A stretch of DNA of 46,544 bases from Streptomyces niveus. Lineage in GTDB: Bacteria > Actinomycetota > Actinomycetes > Streptomycetales > Streptomycetaceae. The DNA is taken from contig NZ_MDCR01000134.1 of assembly GCF_001723055.1 (NCBI RefSeq), positions 1-46,544 on the forward strand, in the 5' to 3' direction. A program made the translations under genes and the position numbers. How positions within the stretch are numbered: position 1 is the stretch's first letter; each line of letters begins with the position of its first letter. The notes beneath the pieces are model-generated. The model did no database searches. It worked only from the letters and a program-made list of their open reading frames with translations, and was not told the DNA's origin. Shown in pieces: positions 1 to 8,484 of the stretch.

Positions 1-143
1 GGGGCGGGGTCTGCACGCGGTTCCGGGGGTGGTGGCTGCTGGTGCGGGACCAGCGTCTCGGCCGGGGTGAACCACGCCACGGTGGGCGCCGGTTCGGGGC
101 GGCGGTGTCCGGCCGCACGGTGACTGCCCTGCGTACTGCTCAC
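1..143 (-). CDS. 5' end of a resuscitation-promoting-factor-like secreted protein (partial)
   Basis: Reading leftward from a GTG at 143, an open frame runs off the window edge for 47 codons. It begins MSSTQGSHRAAGHRRPEP and becomes Pro/Ala-rich, with no stop. The identification is by position: in actinobacteria tatD is typically followed by an rpf gene (ubiquitin-like DUF348, G5 and lysozyme-like domains), then ksgA and ispE, and tatD lies just upstream on the same strand. The visible part is only the basic, low-complexity N-terminus that precedes the first domain, so no domain can be confirmed. A GGAG lies about 14 bases before the GTG. Confidence 0.45.
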   Translation of the reverse strand, partial: MSSTQGSHRAAGHRRPEPAPTVAWFTPAETLVPHQQPPPPEPRADPA

Positions 144-269
144 GACGCTCGACGCTCCACAAGTCCGGTCCGGCCCCCACGCGACCCGGCGGACACTAGC
201 GGAGCGACGGTCACTCTCCAAAGCAGCACGACTACACAGCGTCCCCACGAGCTGCCGGGACCGGCCGTC

Positions 270-1208
270 TCAGTACCCGAAGGCGCGCGCCGTGTTGGCC
301 GAAATCGCCGTCGCCATCGCGTCCTCGCCGATCCCGCGTACGTCCGCCATGGCACGCACCGTCAGCGGAATCAAATACGGCGCATTGGGCCGTCCCCGGT
401 ACGGAACGGGCGTCAGAAAAGGCGCGTCCGTCTCGACCAGAACGAGTTCGAGCGGAGCGACGGCCAACGCCTCACGCAGCGGCTGCGCGTTCTTGAACGT
501 CATATTTCCCGCGAAAGACATGAAGTAGCCCGCAGCGGCGCAGATTTCGGCCATTTCCGCGTCGCCCGAATAGCAGTGGAATACGGTCCGCTCCGGGGCG
601 CCTTCGTCGGCGAGCACACGCAACACGTCGGCGTGCGCCTCACGGTCGTGGATGACGAGTGCTTTTCCGTGGCGTTTGGCGATCTCGATATGCGCGCGGA
701 AGGAGCGTTCCTGCGCGGCCATGCCCTCGGGCCCCGTACGGAAGAAGTCGAGCCCGGTCTCGCCGACGGCCTTCACCTGCTCCAGCGCGGCCAGCCGGTC
801 GATCTCGGCGAGCGCGTCGTCCAGGGCCGCGTCACCGCCGGCCTCGCGCGCGCCCTGGCGCGACCAGCCGTCGAGGTCGCCGTGCACGATGCGCGGCGCC
901 TCGTTGGGATGCAGCGCCACCGCCGCGTGCACGGACGCGTGCGCGGCGGCGGTGTCGGCCGCCCAGCGGGACCCCTTCACGTCGCAGCCCACCTGGACGA
1001 CGACCGGTACTCCTACGGAGGCGGCCTTGGCGAGGGCGTCCGTGACGGTGCCGCCCTGCATGTCCAGGTGGGTGTGCGAGTCGGCCACCGGCACCCGGAG
1101 GGGTTCGGGTGCCGGCGGCGGCTCATCGGTGCGCGTGGCGCTGCTCTTGGCGCTGTTCCTGGGGCTGTTCTCGGCGCTGTTCGCGGCGCTCTTCGGGCTC
1201 ATGGGCAC
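270..1208 (-). CDS. tatD: TatD family metal-dependent deoxyribonuclease
   Basis: 312 residues. TatD enzymes are two-metal hydrolases with a TIM-barrel fold that act as 3'-5' exonucleases on DNA. The metal-binding start SHTHLD is at residues 44-49, followed by the family landmarks GETGLDF, a histidine in VIHDRE, HCYSGD, and VETDAPFLTP near the C-terminus. The first ~40 residues are a Ser/Ala/Asn-rich extension not needed by the fold. It is encoded by a degenerate repeated stretch (about 1130-1200), so the true start could be further inside. The neighbours (zinc-ribbon gene and rsmI upstream, rpf-like gene downstream) match the conserved actinobacterial order. Confidence 0.93.
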   Translation of the reverse strand: MPMSPKSAANSAENSPRNSAKSSATRTDEPPPAPEPLRVPVADSHTHLDMQGGTVTDALAKAASVGVPVVVQVGCDVKGSRWAADTAAAHASVHAAVALHPNEAPRIVHGDLDGWSRQGAREAGGDAALDDALAEIDRLAALEQVKAVGETGLDFFRTGPEGMAAQERSFRAHIEIAKRHGKALVIHDREAHADVLRVLADEGAPERTVFHCYSGDAEMAEICAAAGYFMSFAGNMTFKNAQPLREALAVAPLELVLVETDAPFLTPVPYRGRPNAPYLIPLTVRAMADVRGIGEDAMATAISANTARAFGY

Positions 1209-1244
1209 GATCGTACGAGGACGGCGCCCGGCGCCCGGGGCGGC

Positions 1245-1700
1245 CTACCTACGGTGAAAAGGGTGCAGGAGGTCGGAGAGGTGCCAGTGGTGGTCCTGCT
1301 TCGCCCGCGCGCTGTCGGCGACGGCCCCGATGGCCGCGCCGCCCGCCTCGTCGGTCACGGGTATCGGCTTGCCGTGCTTGGGCGTCTTCGCCTTGTGCGC
1401 CTTGGGCGCCTTCGGGGCCCGGGGCGTCCTGGGGGCGGTCATCTGCTGGCTCAGGGCGTGCACCGAGGACACCTGTCCCGAGCGCATGATGCGCACGACG
1501 TGGTGTCCGCAGTTGGCGCAGGTCGGGCTCGACAGCGGGGAAGGCACCCGCAGTCCGTCCGCCTTGTAGACGACGAATTGCTGTCCGGAACCGTCCGTGT
1601 GGTGCTCTATCTCGTACGCCTGCTCCCAGCCGTGCCCGCATCGCATGCAGCAGAACGCATATGCCTCGTGGGCGACGGCGTTGCCCGTGATCTCACTCAT
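1245..1700 (-). CDS. Zinc-ribbon hypothetical protein
   Basis: 151 residues, function unknown. Two Cys pairs are visible: CCMRCGHGW near residue 17 and CANCGHHVV near residue 61, a spacing typical of a four-cysteine zinc ribbon. The C-terminal half is basic and rich in Pro, Lys and His (repeated APKAPKAHKAK-like units), suggesting a flexible nucleic-acid- or protein-binding tail. Start ATG 1700 has a good GAGGAG upstream. A short inverted repeat, TCCACT-N6-AGTGGA, lies at 1712-1729 just before the ribosome site. The gene sits between rsmI and tatD on the same strand with short gaps and may be co-transcribed with them. Confidence 0.75.
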   Translation of the reverse strand: MSEITGNAVAHEAYAFCCMRCGHGWEQAYEIEHHTDGSGQQFVVYKADGLRVPSPLSSPTCANCGHHVVRIMRSGQVSSVHALSQQMTAPRTPRAPKAPKAHKAKTPKHGKPIPVTDEAGGAAIGAVADSARAKQDHHWHLSDLLHPFHRR

Positions 1701-1828
1701 GCCAGCTCCTCTCCACTCGATCCAGTGGACGCCTATTCGGGCGGGAGCGCATCAGCGCTGTCGATTAATGGCAGGCTCTTGGCCTCCGCATGCCTAAAGC
1801 GCCCGGCACACGGTCTGCGCTTTGCTTT

Positions 1829-2752
1829 TCAAGATAGTCCTTTACCGTCCCGGGGGCTGGTACCGGCAGCATTCTTTGCCGCCACCACCGCATCGAAGAC
1901 TTCCCGCTTGGGAACCCCCGCCTCGATGGCGACGGCGGCGATGGCTTCCTTCCGCCGCTCCCCCGCCTCCTCCCTCACCAGCACCCTGCGCACCAGTTCC
2001 CCAGGGTCGGTCACCGGCGCGCGCTCCGGGGCTCCCTCGACGACGACGGTGATCTCACCCCGTACCCCGTCGGCCGCCCACACGGCCAGTTCGCCGAGGC
2101 CGCCGCGCTTGACCTCCTCGTAGGTCTTGGTCAACTCGCGGCAGACGGCGGCCCGGCGGTCGGCGCCGAAGACCTCGGCCATCGCCGCGAGGGTGTCGTC
2201 GAGCCGGTGCGGCGCCTCGAAGTAGACGAGTGTGCGCCGCTCGTCGGCCACCTCGCGGAGCCTGCCGAGCCGCTCGCCCGCCTTGCGCGGCAGGAACCCC
2301 TCGAAGCAGAAACGGTCGACGGGCAGCCCGGAGAGCGCGAGCGCGGTCAGTACGGCGGACGGCCCCGGCACCGCCGTCACCTTGACGTCCCGCTCGACGG
2401 CCGCCGCCACCAGCCGGTAGCCGGGGTCGGAGACGGACGGCATCCCGGCGTCGGTCACCAGGAGCACGCGGGCGCCGCCGGCCAGTGCCTCGACGAGTTC
2501 GGGCGTACGGGCGCTCTCGTTGCCCTCGAAGTACGACACGACCCGGCCCGTGGTCTGCACGTCCAGCGCCTGGGTGAGCCTGCGCAGCCGCCGGGTGTCC
2601 TCGGCGGCGACGACATCCGCGGCCACCAGCTCGGCGGCGAGGCGCGGCGGGGCGTCGGAGGTGTCGCCGATGGGGGTCCCGGCGAGCACGAGAACGCCGG
2701 TCGGGGCTGCGGGGTCCGTTCCCCGGGAGGGCACAGTAGTCACGTACGCCAT
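1829..2752 (-). CDS. rsmI: 16S rRNA (cytidine(1402)-2'-O)-methyltransferase RsmI
   Basis: 307 residues from ATG 2752; a longer Arg-rich in-frame extension upstream looks non-coding. RsmI uses S-adenosylmethionine to 2'-O-methylate C1402 in the ribosomal P site. Family motifs seen: VLAGTPIGDTSD near the N-terminus (first SAM loop), AAEDTRRLRRL, VTDAGMPSVSDPGYRLV, VPGPSAVLTALALSGLP and FEGFLPRK, in the tetrapyrrole-methylase order. It is divergent from pmt, the same arrangement as in mycobacteria, where rsmI and pmt are neighbours. Only about 110 bases separate the two starts. Confidence 0.95.
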   Translation of the reverse strand: MAYVTTVPSRGTDPAAPTGVLVLAGTPIGDTSDAPPRLAAELVAADVVAAEDTRRLRRLTQALDVQTTGRVVSYFEGNESARTPELVEALAGGARVLLVTDAGMPSVSDPGYRLVAAAVERDVKVTAVPGPSAVLTALALSGLPVDRFCFEGFLPRKAGERLGRLREVADERRTLVYFEAPHRLDDTLAAMAEVFGADRRAAVCRELTKTYEEVKRGGLGELAVWAADGVRGEITVVVEGAPERAPVTDPGELVRRVLVREEAGERRKEAIAAVAIEAGVPKREVFDAVVAAKNAAGTSPRDGKGLS

Positions 2753-2852
2753 CCTCGCAGGGCGGCGCGGGAGGCCGGTCCGCAGCCGTGCCCGCGGCCG
2801 TGCCCGCGGCCGTGTCCGCCGACGCGTGACCACCTCACACAGTCGCGTTCCC

Positions 2853-2858
2853 TACGAT
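2853..2858 (+). promoter_or_regulatory. -10 box for pmt, probable leaderless transcript
   Basis: TACGAT fits the Streptomyces vegetative -10 pattern TANNNT and ends six bases before the GTG start of pmt. That spacing places the transcription start at or next to the start codon. No Shine-Dalgarno sequence is visible before the GTG, consistent with leaderless initiation. A convincing -35 was not found. Confidence 0.5.
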
Positions 2859-2864
2859 GGCGCG

Positions 2865-4586
2865 GTGACCAGTACTGCGCCAGAAGCCCTCCAGGGTCGG
2901 GACGCCGAGGACAGGCCGCCGTCATGGCCCCAGCGCCTGCGGCGGTTCGGCTATGCGCCGAGACCGGTGATCGGGCTGCGCGAGCGGCTGGTCCCGCCGT
3001 ACACGGAGCCGTCCCAGCGCCTGTGGATCGTGCTCGGCGTGCCGCCGCTGCTCGCCCACCGGCTGACCCGCTGGTCCGCGTGGCTCGGCCCGGCGCTGGT
3101 GGCGCTCGTCGCCGGGCTGCTGCGGTTCTGGCATCTGGGCAGCCCCAAGGCGGTGATATTCGACGAGACGTACTACGCGAAGGACTCGTGGGCGCTCGTC
3201 AAGCAGGGGTACGAGGGCAGCTGGCCCAAGGACGTCGACAAGCTGATCCTGGCCGACCCCTCGCAGGTGCCGGTGCCGACCGACCCCGGGTATGTGGTGC
3301 ACCCGCCGGTGGGCAAGTGGGTCATCGGGCTCGGCGAGCTGATGTTCGGCTTCGACCCGTTCGGCTGGCGCTTCATGGTGGCGGTCCTCGGCACGCTCTC
3401 CGTGTTCATGCTGTGCCGCATCGGCCGCCGGCTGTTCCGTTCGACGTTCCTGGGCTGTCTGGCGGGCGGGCTGCTCGCCGTCGACGGGCTGCACTTCGTG
3501 ATGAGCCGTACGGCGCTGCTCGACCTGGTGCTGATGTTCTTCGTACTGGCCGCGTTCGGCTGTCTGCTGCTGGACAGGGACTGGGCGAGACGACGGTTCG
3601 CCGACGCGCTGCCGGTGGACGCGGAGGGGGTGCTGCGCCCGGACCGCGCGGTCGGCGAGGGACTGCGGCTCGGCTGGCGGCCGTGGCGTATCGCCGCCGG
3701 TCTGATGCTGGGGCTGGCCTTCGCGACGAAGTGGAACGGCCTCTACATCCTGGCCGCGTTCGGTCTGCTCACGGTCATGTGGGACGTGGGCGCGCGGCGC
3801 ACCGCGGGCGCCGTGAACGCGTATCTCGCCGTGCTCAAGCGCGACCTGCTGCCGGCGTTCGTCTCGACGGTCCCGGTCGCGATCGGCACGTACATCGCCT
3901 CCTGGACCGGCTGGATCGTCGGCGACAAGGGCTACTTCCGCGACTGGGCCGCCACCCAGGGCCAGGGCGGGATGTGGTCCTGGCTGCCGGACTGGCTGCG
4001 CAGCCTGTGGCACTACGAGACCGAGGTCTACAGCTTCCACGTCAATCTGACCTCCGGGCACACCTATCAGTCCAACCCCTGGAGCTGGATCGTCCTGGGC
4101 CGCCCGGTCTCGTACTTCTACGAGTCCCCGAGAGGCGGCACCGAGGGCTGTACGGCGGCCCCGGCCGACAAGTGCGCCCAGGAGGTCCTGGCGATGGGCA
4201 CGCCGATGCTCTGGTGGGCGGCGTGCTTCGCGATCCTGTACGTCCTGTGGCGCTGGTTCTTCCGCCGCGACTGGCGTGCGGGCGCCATCGCCTGCGCGAT
4301 CGCGGCGGGCTGGGTCCCGTGGTTCTTCTACCAGGAACGCACGATCTTCCTCTTCTACGCGGTGGTCTTCGTCCCGTTCCTCTGCCTCGCGGTGTCGATG
4401 ATGATCGGCGCGATGCTGGGCCCGGCGGGCTCGGACGAGAGACGCAGGACGATCGGCGCGGTGGGGGCGGGTGTGCTGGTGCTGCTGATCGTGTGGAACT
4501 TCATCTACTTCTGGCCCATCTACACAGGTCAGACGATCCCGATCAGCGAGTGGCAGGACCGGATGTGGTTCGACACCTGGGTGTGA
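2865..4586 (+). CDS. pmt: Polyprenol-phosphate-mannose protein O-mannosyltransferase
   Basis: 573 residues from GTG 2865. Pmt transfers mannose from polyprenyl-phosphate-mannose to Ser/Thr of exported proteins; in Streptomyces it glycosylates lipoproteins and the phiC31 receptor. After a basic N-terminus, the first membrane helix (about 75-90) leads into VIFDETYYAKD, carrying the catalytic Asp-Glu pair (D100, E101) of the GT39 family. About ten hydrophobic segments follow. The motifs HPPVGKW, LDLVLMFFVLAAFG and FATKWNGLY are characteristic. The C-terminus ends in the family's WPIYTG segment. The start was chosen for the -10 box six bases upstream and because upstream codons are low-complexity Arg-rich. 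Confidence 0.95.
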   Translation: MTSTAPEALQGRDAEDRPPSWPQRLRRFGYAPRPVIGLRERLVPPYTEPSQRLWIVLGVPPLLAHRLTRWSAWLGPALVALVAGLLRFWHLGSPKAVIFDETYYAKDSWALVKQGYEGSWPKDVDKLILADPSQVPVPTDPGYVVHPPVGKWVIGLGELMFGFDPFGWRFMVAVLGTLSVFMLCRIGRRLFRSTFLGCLAGGLLAVDGLHFVMSRTALLDLVLMFFVLAAFGCLLLDRDWARRRFADALPVDAEGVLRPDRAVGEGLRLGWRPWRIAAGLMLGLAFATKWNGLYILAAFGLLTVMWDVGARRTAGAVNAYLAVLKRDLLPAFVSTVPVAIGTYIASWTGWIVGDKGYFRDWAATQGQGGMWSWLPDWLRSLWHYETEVYSFHVNLTSGHTYQSNPWSWIVLGRPVSYFYESPRGGTEGCTAAPADKCAQEVLAMGTPMLWWAACFAILYVLWRWFFRRDWRAGAIACAIAAGWVPWFFYQERTIFLFYAVVFVPFLCLAVSMMIGAMLGPAGSDERRRTIGAVGAGVLVLLIVWNFIYFWPIYTGQTIPISEWQDRMWFDTWV

Positions 4587-4693
4587 GCGGGCCGGTGCGC
4601 GCGGGTGTCCCCGGGGCGATCGTCGCGGTCCTGTAACGGGCGCCGCCCTGTTCACCCCCGTCCCGTAGAGTGCGAAAACATTGCTCCTTTGAA

Positions 4694-4707
4694 CACGTTC
4701 GAACGTG
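4694..4707. promoter_or_regulatory. 14-bp perfect palindrome upstream of the penicillin-binding protein gene
   Basis: CACGTTCGAACGTG is a perfect palindrome 36 bases before the ATG at 4743. A -10-like TAGAGT lies further upstream (about 4666-4671), so the palindrome would sit just downstream of the promoter, a typical repressor position. The binding protein is unknown. Confidence 0.35.
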
Positions 4708-4742
4708 GCCGGGGGCGCTCCTGGGGGGAGGGGACCCATCTC

Positions 4743-6368
4743 ATGCGCAGTGGTGCGAAAGTCGCCGTCATCGGCGGCGTGTTCCTCGTCGTCGCCGGGG
4801 GTGTCGGCTACGGGGCGTACAGCCTCGTCGGCGGGGACGGCGGGGGTCTGGGCTCCGAGTCGAAGTCGACCGAGGTCAGGACCGGGCCGCTGAGCACCGA
4901 GGAGATCAAGACCACCGCCGAGGAGTTCCTCGCCGCGTGGGCCGACGGCAAGGACCCCGAACGCGCCGCCTCCTTCACCAACAACGCGGCCGAGGCGCAG
5001 GAAGCCGTCGCCGGCTACAGCGAGCAGGCGCACATCACCGGAGCCGTGATCACGCCCGGCGAGGCGACGGGCGCGAAGGTGCCCTTCACCGTGAAGGCGA
5101 CGGTGAAGTTCGGCGAGCTGAGCAAACCCCTGTCGTACGCCTCCGAGTTGACCGTCGTGCGCGGCCTGACCAACGGCAAGCCGCTGGTCGACTGGACGCC
5201 GACCGTCATCCATCCCAAGCTGGAGAAGAACACCCACCTGGTCACCGGCAAGTCCGACACGCCGCCGATCAAGGCGGTCGACCGCAACGGGGCCGAGCTG
5301 ACTGCGGAGAAGTACCCCTCGCTCGCGCCGGTGCTCGACCAACTGCGCGAGAAGTACGGGGAGAAGGCCGGCGGCGAGTCCGGCGTCGAGACATGGATCC
5401 AGACCGACGGCGGCGACGTGACCCGCTCGACGGTGCTGACGCTCTCCAAGGGCGAGAGCGGCGAGCTGAAGACGACGCTCGACGCGAAGGTGCAGGCGGC
5501 GGCCGAGCAGGCCGTGAAGAAGTACAGCGAGGCGTCCGTCGCGGCGATCAGGCCGAGCACCGGCGAGATAGTCGCCGTCGCCAACAACCGTAAGGACGGC
5601 TTCAACGCGGCGATGCTCGGCAAGCAGGCGCCGGGCTCGACGATGAAGATAGTGACGGCGGCGATGCTGCTGGAGAAGGGGCTGGTCGGGGCGGGCAAGC
5701 CGGCCGAGTGTCCCAAGACGGTGATGTACCAGGGCACGTCGTTCCACAACTTGGAGAACTTCGACATCAAGGGCGGCACGTTCACCCAGAGCTTCGCCCG
5801 GTCCTGCAACACCGCCTTCATCAAGCTGATCGACGACACGAAGGACGACCACGCGCTGCCGAAGTTCGCGGGGGAGGTGTTCGGCCTCGGGCTGGACTGG
5901 AAGTCCGGCGTCGCGTCCGCCGACGGCAGCGTGCCGGAGGCGGACGGGGGCGGGGCCGCCGCGCAGTACATCGGCCAGGGCACGGTCCAGATGAACGTGC
6001 TGAACATCGCGTCCGTCACCGCCACCACGAAGGACGGCACCTTCCGCCAGCCGGTCATCGTCCCGCGCGACCTGGACGACCGCGAACTGGCCGTCGCGGA
6101 GCGGCAGTTGCCGGGGGCCGTGGGGCAGCAGCTGCGCGACATGATGCGGGCGACCGCCTCGTGGGGCACCGGCCAGAAGGCGATGGCGGGGCTCGGCGGG
6201 GACAAGGGCGCGAAGACGGGGTCGGCGGAGGTCGACGGGCAGGAAACGTCGAACAGCTGGTTCACCGGCTTCCAGGACGACCTGGCCGCCGCCGCGAGCG
6301 TCGAGTCCGGCGGACACGGCGGGGACGCGGCGGGGCCGGTGGTCGCCGCCGTACTGTCGGCGGGGTAG
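4743..6368 (+). CDS. Penicillin-binding protein, transpeptidase with MecA-type N-terminal domain
   Basis: 541 residues. Start ATG 4743 follows a strong GGGGGGAGGGG. An N-terminal membrane anchor (about 6-27) is followed by an NTF2-like MecA N-terminal domain (about 45-165), a linker, and the penicillin-binding transpeptidase domain. All three active-site motifs are present: STMK with the nucleophile Ser299, SCN at 354-356, and KTG at 491-493. It should cross-link peptidoglycan outside the membrane. Position next to pmt matches the S. coelicolor order as I recall it, where two such genes occur; only one is here. At about 540 residues it is slightly short for the family but intact. Confidence 0.92.
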   Translation: MRSGAKVAVIGGVFLVVAGGVGYGAYSLVGGDGGGLGSESKSTEVRTGPLSTEEIKTTAEEFLAAWADGKDPERAASFTNNAAEAQEAVAGYSEQAHITGAVITPGEATGAKVPFTVKATVKFGELSKPLSYASELTVVRGLTNGKPLVDWTPTVIHPKLEKNTHLVTGKSDTPPIKAVDRNGAELTAEKYPSLAPVLDQLREKYGEKAGGESGVETWIQTDGGDVTRSTVLTLSKGESGELKTTLDAKVQAAAEQAVKKYSEASVAAIRPSTGEIVAVANNRKDGFNAAMLGKQAPGSTMKIVTAAMLLEKGLVGAGKPAECPKTVMYQGTSFHNLENFDIKGGTFTQSFARSCNTAFIKLIDDTKDDHALPKFAGEVFGLGLDWKSGVASADGSVPEADGGGAAAQYIGQGTVQMNVLNIASVTATTKDGTFRQPVIVPRDLDDRELAVAERQLPGAVGQQLRDMMRATASWGTGQKAMAGLGGDKGAKTGSAEVDGQETSNSWFTGFQDDLAAAASVESGGHGGDAAGPVVAAVLSAG

Positions 6369-6372
6369 ACCC

Positions 6373-6387
6373 CGGGCCGCCGGCCCG
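6373..6387. terminator. Short GC hairpin between convergent genes
   Basis: CGGGCC-N3-GGCCCG just after the penicillin-binding protein stop and before the end of the convergent VOC gene. The stem is only six base pairs and there is no T-run, as usual in this genus. Confidence 0.35.
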
Positions 6388-6407
6388 CCCCGCCTTCCCG
6401 AGTCCGC

Positions 6408-6869
6408 TCAGTCCAGGCAGAACTCGTTGCCCTCGGGGTCGGTCATCACGATCAGCCCCCTGCTCAGCGGCGGAGCCGGCTCGTCCCGGCGTACGCGCGT
6501 CGCTCCCAGCGCGACCAGGCGCGCGCACTCGCTCTCCAGCGCGGCCATCCGCTCCTCCCCGTCCAGTCCGGGGGCGGCGCGGATGTCGAGGTGAACGCGG
6601 TTCTTGGCGACCTTGTCCTCGGGCACCTGCTGGAAGAACAGCCGGGGACCGTCCCCGTCCGGGTCCTCGACGGCCGACTTCGAGTTGCGCTGGTCCTCCG
6701 GTACGCCGATCCGCGCCAGGAAGTCGTCCCAGGCGGCCAACGGGTCGGCGCCCTCCGGCAGTTCGACGCCGGGCGGGCCGGGGTGGATGTAACCCAGCGC
6801 GTCGCGCCAGAAGGTCGACAGGGCGGCGGGGTCGTGGGCGTCGAAGGTGATCTGGATGTGGCGGCTCAT
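6408..6869 (-). CDS. VOC (glyoxalase-like) family protein
   Basis: 153 residues. The sequence has the glyoxalase/bleomycin-resistance-like fold: an opening strand HIQITFDAHDP, a second half starting NRVHLDIRA, and the closing VMTDPEGNEFCLD. The usual metal or substrate positions are partly kept (His in HLDI, Glu in NEFCL). Substrate cannot be predicted. The start ATG overlaps the stop of the upstream DinB gene by four bases (ATGA), so the two are translationally coupled. Their pairing suggests a small-thiol or toxin detoxification role, but this is inference. Confidence 0.85.
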   Translation of the reverse strand: MSRHIQITFDAHDPAALSTFWRDALGYIHPGPPGVELPEGADPLAAWDDFLARIGVPEDQRNSKSAVEDPDGDGPRLFFQQVPEDKVAKNRVHLDIRAAPGLDGEERMAALESECARLVALGATRVRRDEPAPPLSRGLIVMTDPEGNEFCLD

Positions 6870-7459
6870 CGGGTCGCTCCGTTCGTGGTGGCGTCGGTGT
6901 TGGTGTGCTGGTAGAGGTCGCGCAGCAGGCAGACCTCGGACAGATGGTGGATCAGCTCACGGTTGATGTGCAGGACCAGATCCGCCATGGGTGCGTCCGG
7001 GTACGGCTCCTTCTCGCCGATCGGAGCGCGGAGCCCGGCGGCCCCCAGACCGGCCACCCCGGCGAGCCAGATGTCGAGCTGGGCCTGGAGCTGGTCGAGC
7101 GCGGTGGCCGCGTCGCCGGCGTACTCCCAGGTCTCGTACGACGCCTCGGGCGCGCCGAAGTGCGCCGCGTTGCGGGCGGCGAGCACGCCGACGACGACGT
7201 GGCCGAGCCGCCAGGCGATGGTGGTGAAGGGCGGCGGCGTGGGCGTGGGGAAGGCGTAGTCGATGGTGAAGTCCCCGGCACCCCCCTGTACGGGCGCCGT
7301 CGATTCGCCGCGCGGCCGGACGCTCCACGCGTCCGGCACCGGGGACCAGAAGTACTCGTCGTCGGTGAGCCCGTCGAGGCGGGCCCGGAGCTGATGGTTC
7401 CAGTGGACCTCCCACTGCTCGCGCAGTGTGCGGTTCCAGTCGAGTTCGTCCGCGTTCAT
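6866..7459 (-). CDS. DinB-like (DUF664) family protein
   Basis: 197 residues. The DinB/YfiT four-helix-bundle fold is suggested by the N-terminal LREQWEVHWNHQLRARLDGL, a central TIAWRLGHVVVGVLAARNA and a C-terminal LVLHINRELIHHLSEVCLLRDLY. The spaced histidines (HV in the middle helix, HH near the end) would form the metal site. Many Streptomyces paralogues are mycothiol- or bacillithiol-type transferases, but that activity is not demonstrated here. It is the first gene of a two-gene operon with the VOC gene and is divergent from the WYL regulator, which is the likely controller. Confidence 0.85.
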   Translation of the reverse strand: MNADELDWNRTLREQWEVHWNHQLRARLDGLTDDEYFWSPVPDAWSVRPRGESTAPVQGGAGDFTIDYAFPTPTPPPFTTIAWRLGHVVVGVLAARNAAHFGAPEASYETWEYAGDAATALDQLQAQLDIWLAGVAGLGAAGLRAPIGEKEPYPDAPMADLVLHINRELIHHLSEVCLLRDLYQHTNTDATTNGATR

Positions 7460-7479
7460 GGCTCCACCGTGACACCCCT

Positions 7480-7500
7480 GGCGGACAGGATCTGTCCGCC
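7480..7500. promoter_or_regulatory. Perfect inverted-repeat operator between the DinB gene and the WYL regulator
   Basis: Arms GGCGGACAG and CTGTCCGCC, nine base pairs each, flank a three-base centre. It sits in the 59-bp gap between the divergent starts at 7459 and 7519. A related half-site (CTGTCAGGGTGG) follows at 7503-7514. The position suits control of both transcription units by the adjacent regulator. Confidence 0.55.
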
Positions 7501-7518
7501 TTCTGTCAGGGTGGCGGA

Positions 7519-8484
7519 ATGGAGAGTGCGAGCGGGGCCGCCGAGCGGGGTACGACGGAGCGGGTACTCACACTGCTCGGGCTGTTGCAGGGGCGGCGCC
7601 AGTGGAGCGGGCCCGAGCTGGCCGAACGGCTGGGCGTGACGTCGCGCACCGTACGGCGCGACGTCGAGCGGCTGCGGGCGCTCGGGTATCCGGTGCTGGC
7701 CGGTCAGGGGGTCGGTGGCGGCTACCAGCTCGGGCCGGGGCAGGTCCTGCCGCCGCTGCTGCTGGACGACGAGGAGGCGATCGCCACCACCGTCGCGCTG
7801 CTCGCGGGCGGCGGTACGAGCGATGCCACCCTGCGCGCGCTGACCAAGCTCGACCAGGTGCTGCCCGCCCGGCTGCGGCACGAGGTGCGCGCGCTCTCCG
7901 GCTCGGTGGCGTTCTTCGGCGCCGGCCGGCTCGCGGTCGACCCGGACGTGCTGATGACGCTGGCCAGAGCCTGCCGCGACGAGGTCGAGACCGGCTTCGA
8001 CTACCCGGCGGGCAGCGGCGTACGACGGCGGCGGACCGAGCCGTACCGCCTGGTCGCCTCCGACCGGCGCTGGTACCTCCTCGCGTACGACCTCGACCGC
8101 GACGACTGGCGCACCTTCCGGGTCGACCGGATGACGGAGGTGGCGGCGCGGACCTGGCGCTTCCGCCCGCGCGAGGCGCCCGACGCGGCGGCGTACGTGC
8201 AGGAGGGGGTGGCGAGCCGGGTCTACCCGCACCGGCCGCGCTTCCTCGTGCACGCGCCGGCCGAGACGGTGCGCCGGCAGATCCCGGCGTCGGCGGGTGT
8301 CGTACAGGCACGTGGGGACGACCGGTGCGAACTGCTCAGCGGGGGCAACAGCCTGGACTTCGTCCTGATGCATGTCGTCCTGCTGGGGCACGACTTCGAG
8401 GTGCTCGATCCCCCGGAGCTGGCGGACCGCGCCCACGCGCTGGCCGAGAGGCTGCGTTCGGCCGCCACCGGTCCGCGTCCGTGA
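7519..8484 (+). CDS. YafY-type transcriptional regulator: HTH plus WYL domain
   Basis: 321 residues from ATG 7519. An N-terminal DeoR/HTH_11-like winged helix (about 10-65: ERVLTLLGLLQGRRQWSG then LAERLGVTSRTVRRDVERL) is followed by GGYQLGPG and a WYL ligand-binding domain (about 140-215) with EPYRLVASDRRWYLLAYD and FRVDRM, and a C-terminal WCX-like extension. WYL proteins sense ligands, often nucleic-acid related. Regulators of this class are often divergent from small detoxification genes such as the DinB/VOC pair here. Autoregulation through the palindrome at 7480-7500 is plausible. The stop codon lies inside the first copy of a 13-bp tandem repeat. Confidence 0.9.
   Translation: MESASGAAERGTTERVLTLLGLLQGRRQWSGPELAERLGVTSRTVRRDVERLRALGYPVLAGQGVGGGYQLGPGQVLPPLLLDDEEAIATTVALLAGGGTSDATLRALTKLDQVLPARLRHEVRALSGSVAFFGAGRLAVDPDVLMTLARACRDEVETGFDYPAGSGVRRRRTEPYRLVASDRRWYLLAYDLDRDDWRTFRVDRMTEVAARTWRFRPREAPDAAAYVQEGVASRVYPHRPRFLVHAPAETVRRQIPASAGVVQARGDDRCELLSGGNSLDFVLMHVVLLGHDFEVLDPPELADRAHALAERLRSAATGPRP

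Noticed and set aside
2922..6317. A minus-strand open frame of over 1100 codons opposite pmt and the penicillin-binding protein gene
   Set aside because: It is an antisense by-product of high GC: Arg/Gly/His/Pro-rich with no domain, while the plus-strand frames have clear families and motifs.
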